Assembly: GCF_014831675.1 (NCBI RefSeq)
Contig: NZ_VJXY01000032.1
Coordinates: 25,098 to 89,097 of the forward strand
Length of the DNA stretch: 64,000 nucleotides
Origin: Komarekiella delphini-convector SJRDD-AB1
GTDB taxonomy: Bacteria > Cyanobacteriota > Cyanobacteriia > Cyanobacteriales > Nostocaceae
Direction: 5' to 3'
Under the pieces are notes generated by a model, which had not been told where the DNA came from, did no database searches, and worked only from the letters and a program-made list of their open reading frames with translations. This document shows positions 63,314-64,000 of this stretch, piece by piece; the first letter of the stretch is position 1, and every line of letters begins with the position of its first letter. Made by a program: the position numbers and the translations under genes.

Positions 63314-63352
63314 TTGCGTCTCTAATTTTTTGCAAATTAAGCAGAATCTCCA
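63314..63352 (+). pseudogene. Remnant of a third precursor unit (intercistronic spacer only)
   Basis: These 39 bases match the spacer between the two precursor genes (63080-63118) at about 33 of 39 positions: T[AG]CGTCT, AATTTTTTG, AAATTAA and GAATCT. The ribosome-binding site has mutated (AAGGAG to AAGCAG) and no ATG or leader follows. It is the trace of a third tandem unit whose coding part was deleted. Confidence 0.75.
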
Positions 63353-63739
63353 GCTTATAGACTGTTCATCTAGCATTGGGTTAGCTGTAGTTTGTAAAAC
63401 TACAGACTACAGCTACTCACAAATTTGTTAAGTTATGTTATCTACGAATTGAGCAACAGTTCCATACATTTCAAAGACATGATTGTTTCATTTGTGTCTT
63501 AATTATCAGCTTGAACAAGTTGATTTTTAAACTCTAATCACAGATACTTGTATTTAGACACCAATTCGGCAAAATTCAGCAATCTTAAATAGATAACGCC
63601 GTTTCTTCATAGAGGCGTGCTGTTTACCTCATCTATACTATTAATAAAATATCGATTTTTACAGGTATCTATTGTTGTTAAAAACGCGATAAGAGCTTAT
63701 CTATACTTTTGAAGATCGAAACCTAGTGAAGGTTAAATT

Positions 63740-63898
63740 ATGACATTTCGGTTAACCACTCAAAATGTTTTTGAGTATTTGTCCAAGCAAGGTATTTGCA
63801 TAGATGAGGATTTGCAAGGAAGCACTGAACGGATCTCTGGTAAAAACTTCAATCTACTGATTACTTTACCTAATATAGCAATCCTAAATCAGTTATGA
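63740..63898 (+). pseudogene. Truncated N-terminus of a phosphotransferase-like gene
   Basis: 52 residues: MTFRLTTQNVFEYLSKQG, then CIDEDLQGSTE and GKNFNLLITLPNIAILNQL, then TGA. From memory this resembles the first 50 residues of an APH/aminoglycoside-phosphotransferase-like protein common in Nostocales (NVFEYL..QGLC, KNFNLLL.LP), where the chain goes on for 300 residues. Here it stops early and the following bases show no continuation in any frame. GAAGG lies before the ATG. The family call is tentative; the early stop is certain. Confidence 0.45.
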
Positions 63899-63954
63899 GA
63901 AAATGCTTAAAAGTACTAAAGTAGTAATTAGTACAAAAATATGGTTATGCAGGG

Positions 63955-64000
63955 ATGTGGATACAATCATTAGAAGATTTTATTAAAGAAAGCCTAGATC
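63955..64000 (+). CDS. Possible start of a further gene, cut by the window edge
   Basis: From ATG 63955 the frame reads MWIQSLEDFIKESLD and is open to the last base. It is preceded in frame by LVQKYGYAG after a stop at about 63924-63929. The 15 residues are too few for a family call. It could equally be the displaced continuation of the truncated gene at 63740. Confidence 0.25.
   Translation, partial: MWIQSLEDFIKESLD

Noticed and set aside
1-64000. CRISPR array, rRNA, tRNA, prophage or intact transposase
   Set aside because: No regularly spaced repeat-spacer pattern, no conserved RNA gene core, and no complete transposase, integrase or phage structural gene was recognised on either strand.

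Overview
The window comes from a filamentous, probably heterocyst-forming cyanobacterium of the Nostoc/Nostocales type. The evidence is a photosystem I subunit gene (psaK), many GCGATCGC (HIP1) octamers, heptanucleotide short tandem repeats, several small inverted-repeat elements and cyanobacterial protein families. There is no rRNA, tRNA, CRISPR array or intact transposase in it.

Positions 1-26400 are a mixed chromosomal region. It holds a cobalamin gene (partial cobH), dapB, Uma2-type nucleases (one broken by a single stop codon), a Tat-exported multicopper oxidase, a 1227-residue hybrid histidine kinase behind a decayed kinase gene, psaK, a SufE-like gene and an alpha/beta-hydrolase homologue without the usual nucleophile serine. 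It also has a TetR-controlled set (PfpI-like, flavin-binding, GST) with two visible operator palindromes. A zinc island follows (COG0523 GTPase, WD40 protein, small Cys-rich exported protein, ZnuA) with two Zur-box-like sites. About 2 kb of repeat-rich non-coding DNA then leads to two orphan NarL/LuxR-type regulators and an ABC exporter.

Positions 26986-53356 are the main discovery candidate: sixteen genes in one direction on the minus strand, ending at an intrinsic terminator. In transcription order they are a PfaD-type enoyl reductase, a class III aminotransferase, two tandem SDRs, a thioester-reductase-like protein, amidinotransferase 2, KS-AT, ACP, KR-DH, KS-CLF-DH-DH, amidinotransferase 1, a second ACP with an unusual N-terminal domain, a 256-residue protein of unknown function, an amidase, a membrane GT-C (PMT/GT39-like) glycosyltransferase and a GT1 glycosyltransferase. 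The synthase is a split polyunsaturated-fatty-acid-synthase type (PfaA/PfaC/PfaD). With a reductase and aminotransferase it resembles the polyamine half of zeamine and fabclavine pathways. Two apparently intact amidinotransferases and two glycosyltransferases have no counterpart there that I know of. My inference is a long-chain amino/guanidino, possibly glycosylated, lipid-like product. A run of nine A residues between the ACP and KR-DH reading frames could rejoin them by -1 frameshifting.

Positions 54529-64000, on the plus strand and divergent, form a double-glycine peptide export locus. It has a PpiC-type prolyl isomerase, an HTH protein, a cNMP-domain/C39-peptidase/ABC exporter, an HlyD adaptor and two putative intramembrane proteases. 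Two tandem precursor genes follow, whose predicted mature peptides are almost perfect (Thr/Ser-x) dipeptide repeats ending in the same 14 residues. A remnant of a third unit and a truncated phosphotransferase-like gene lie after them.

All family assignments come from reading motifs and gene order; no database search was run.
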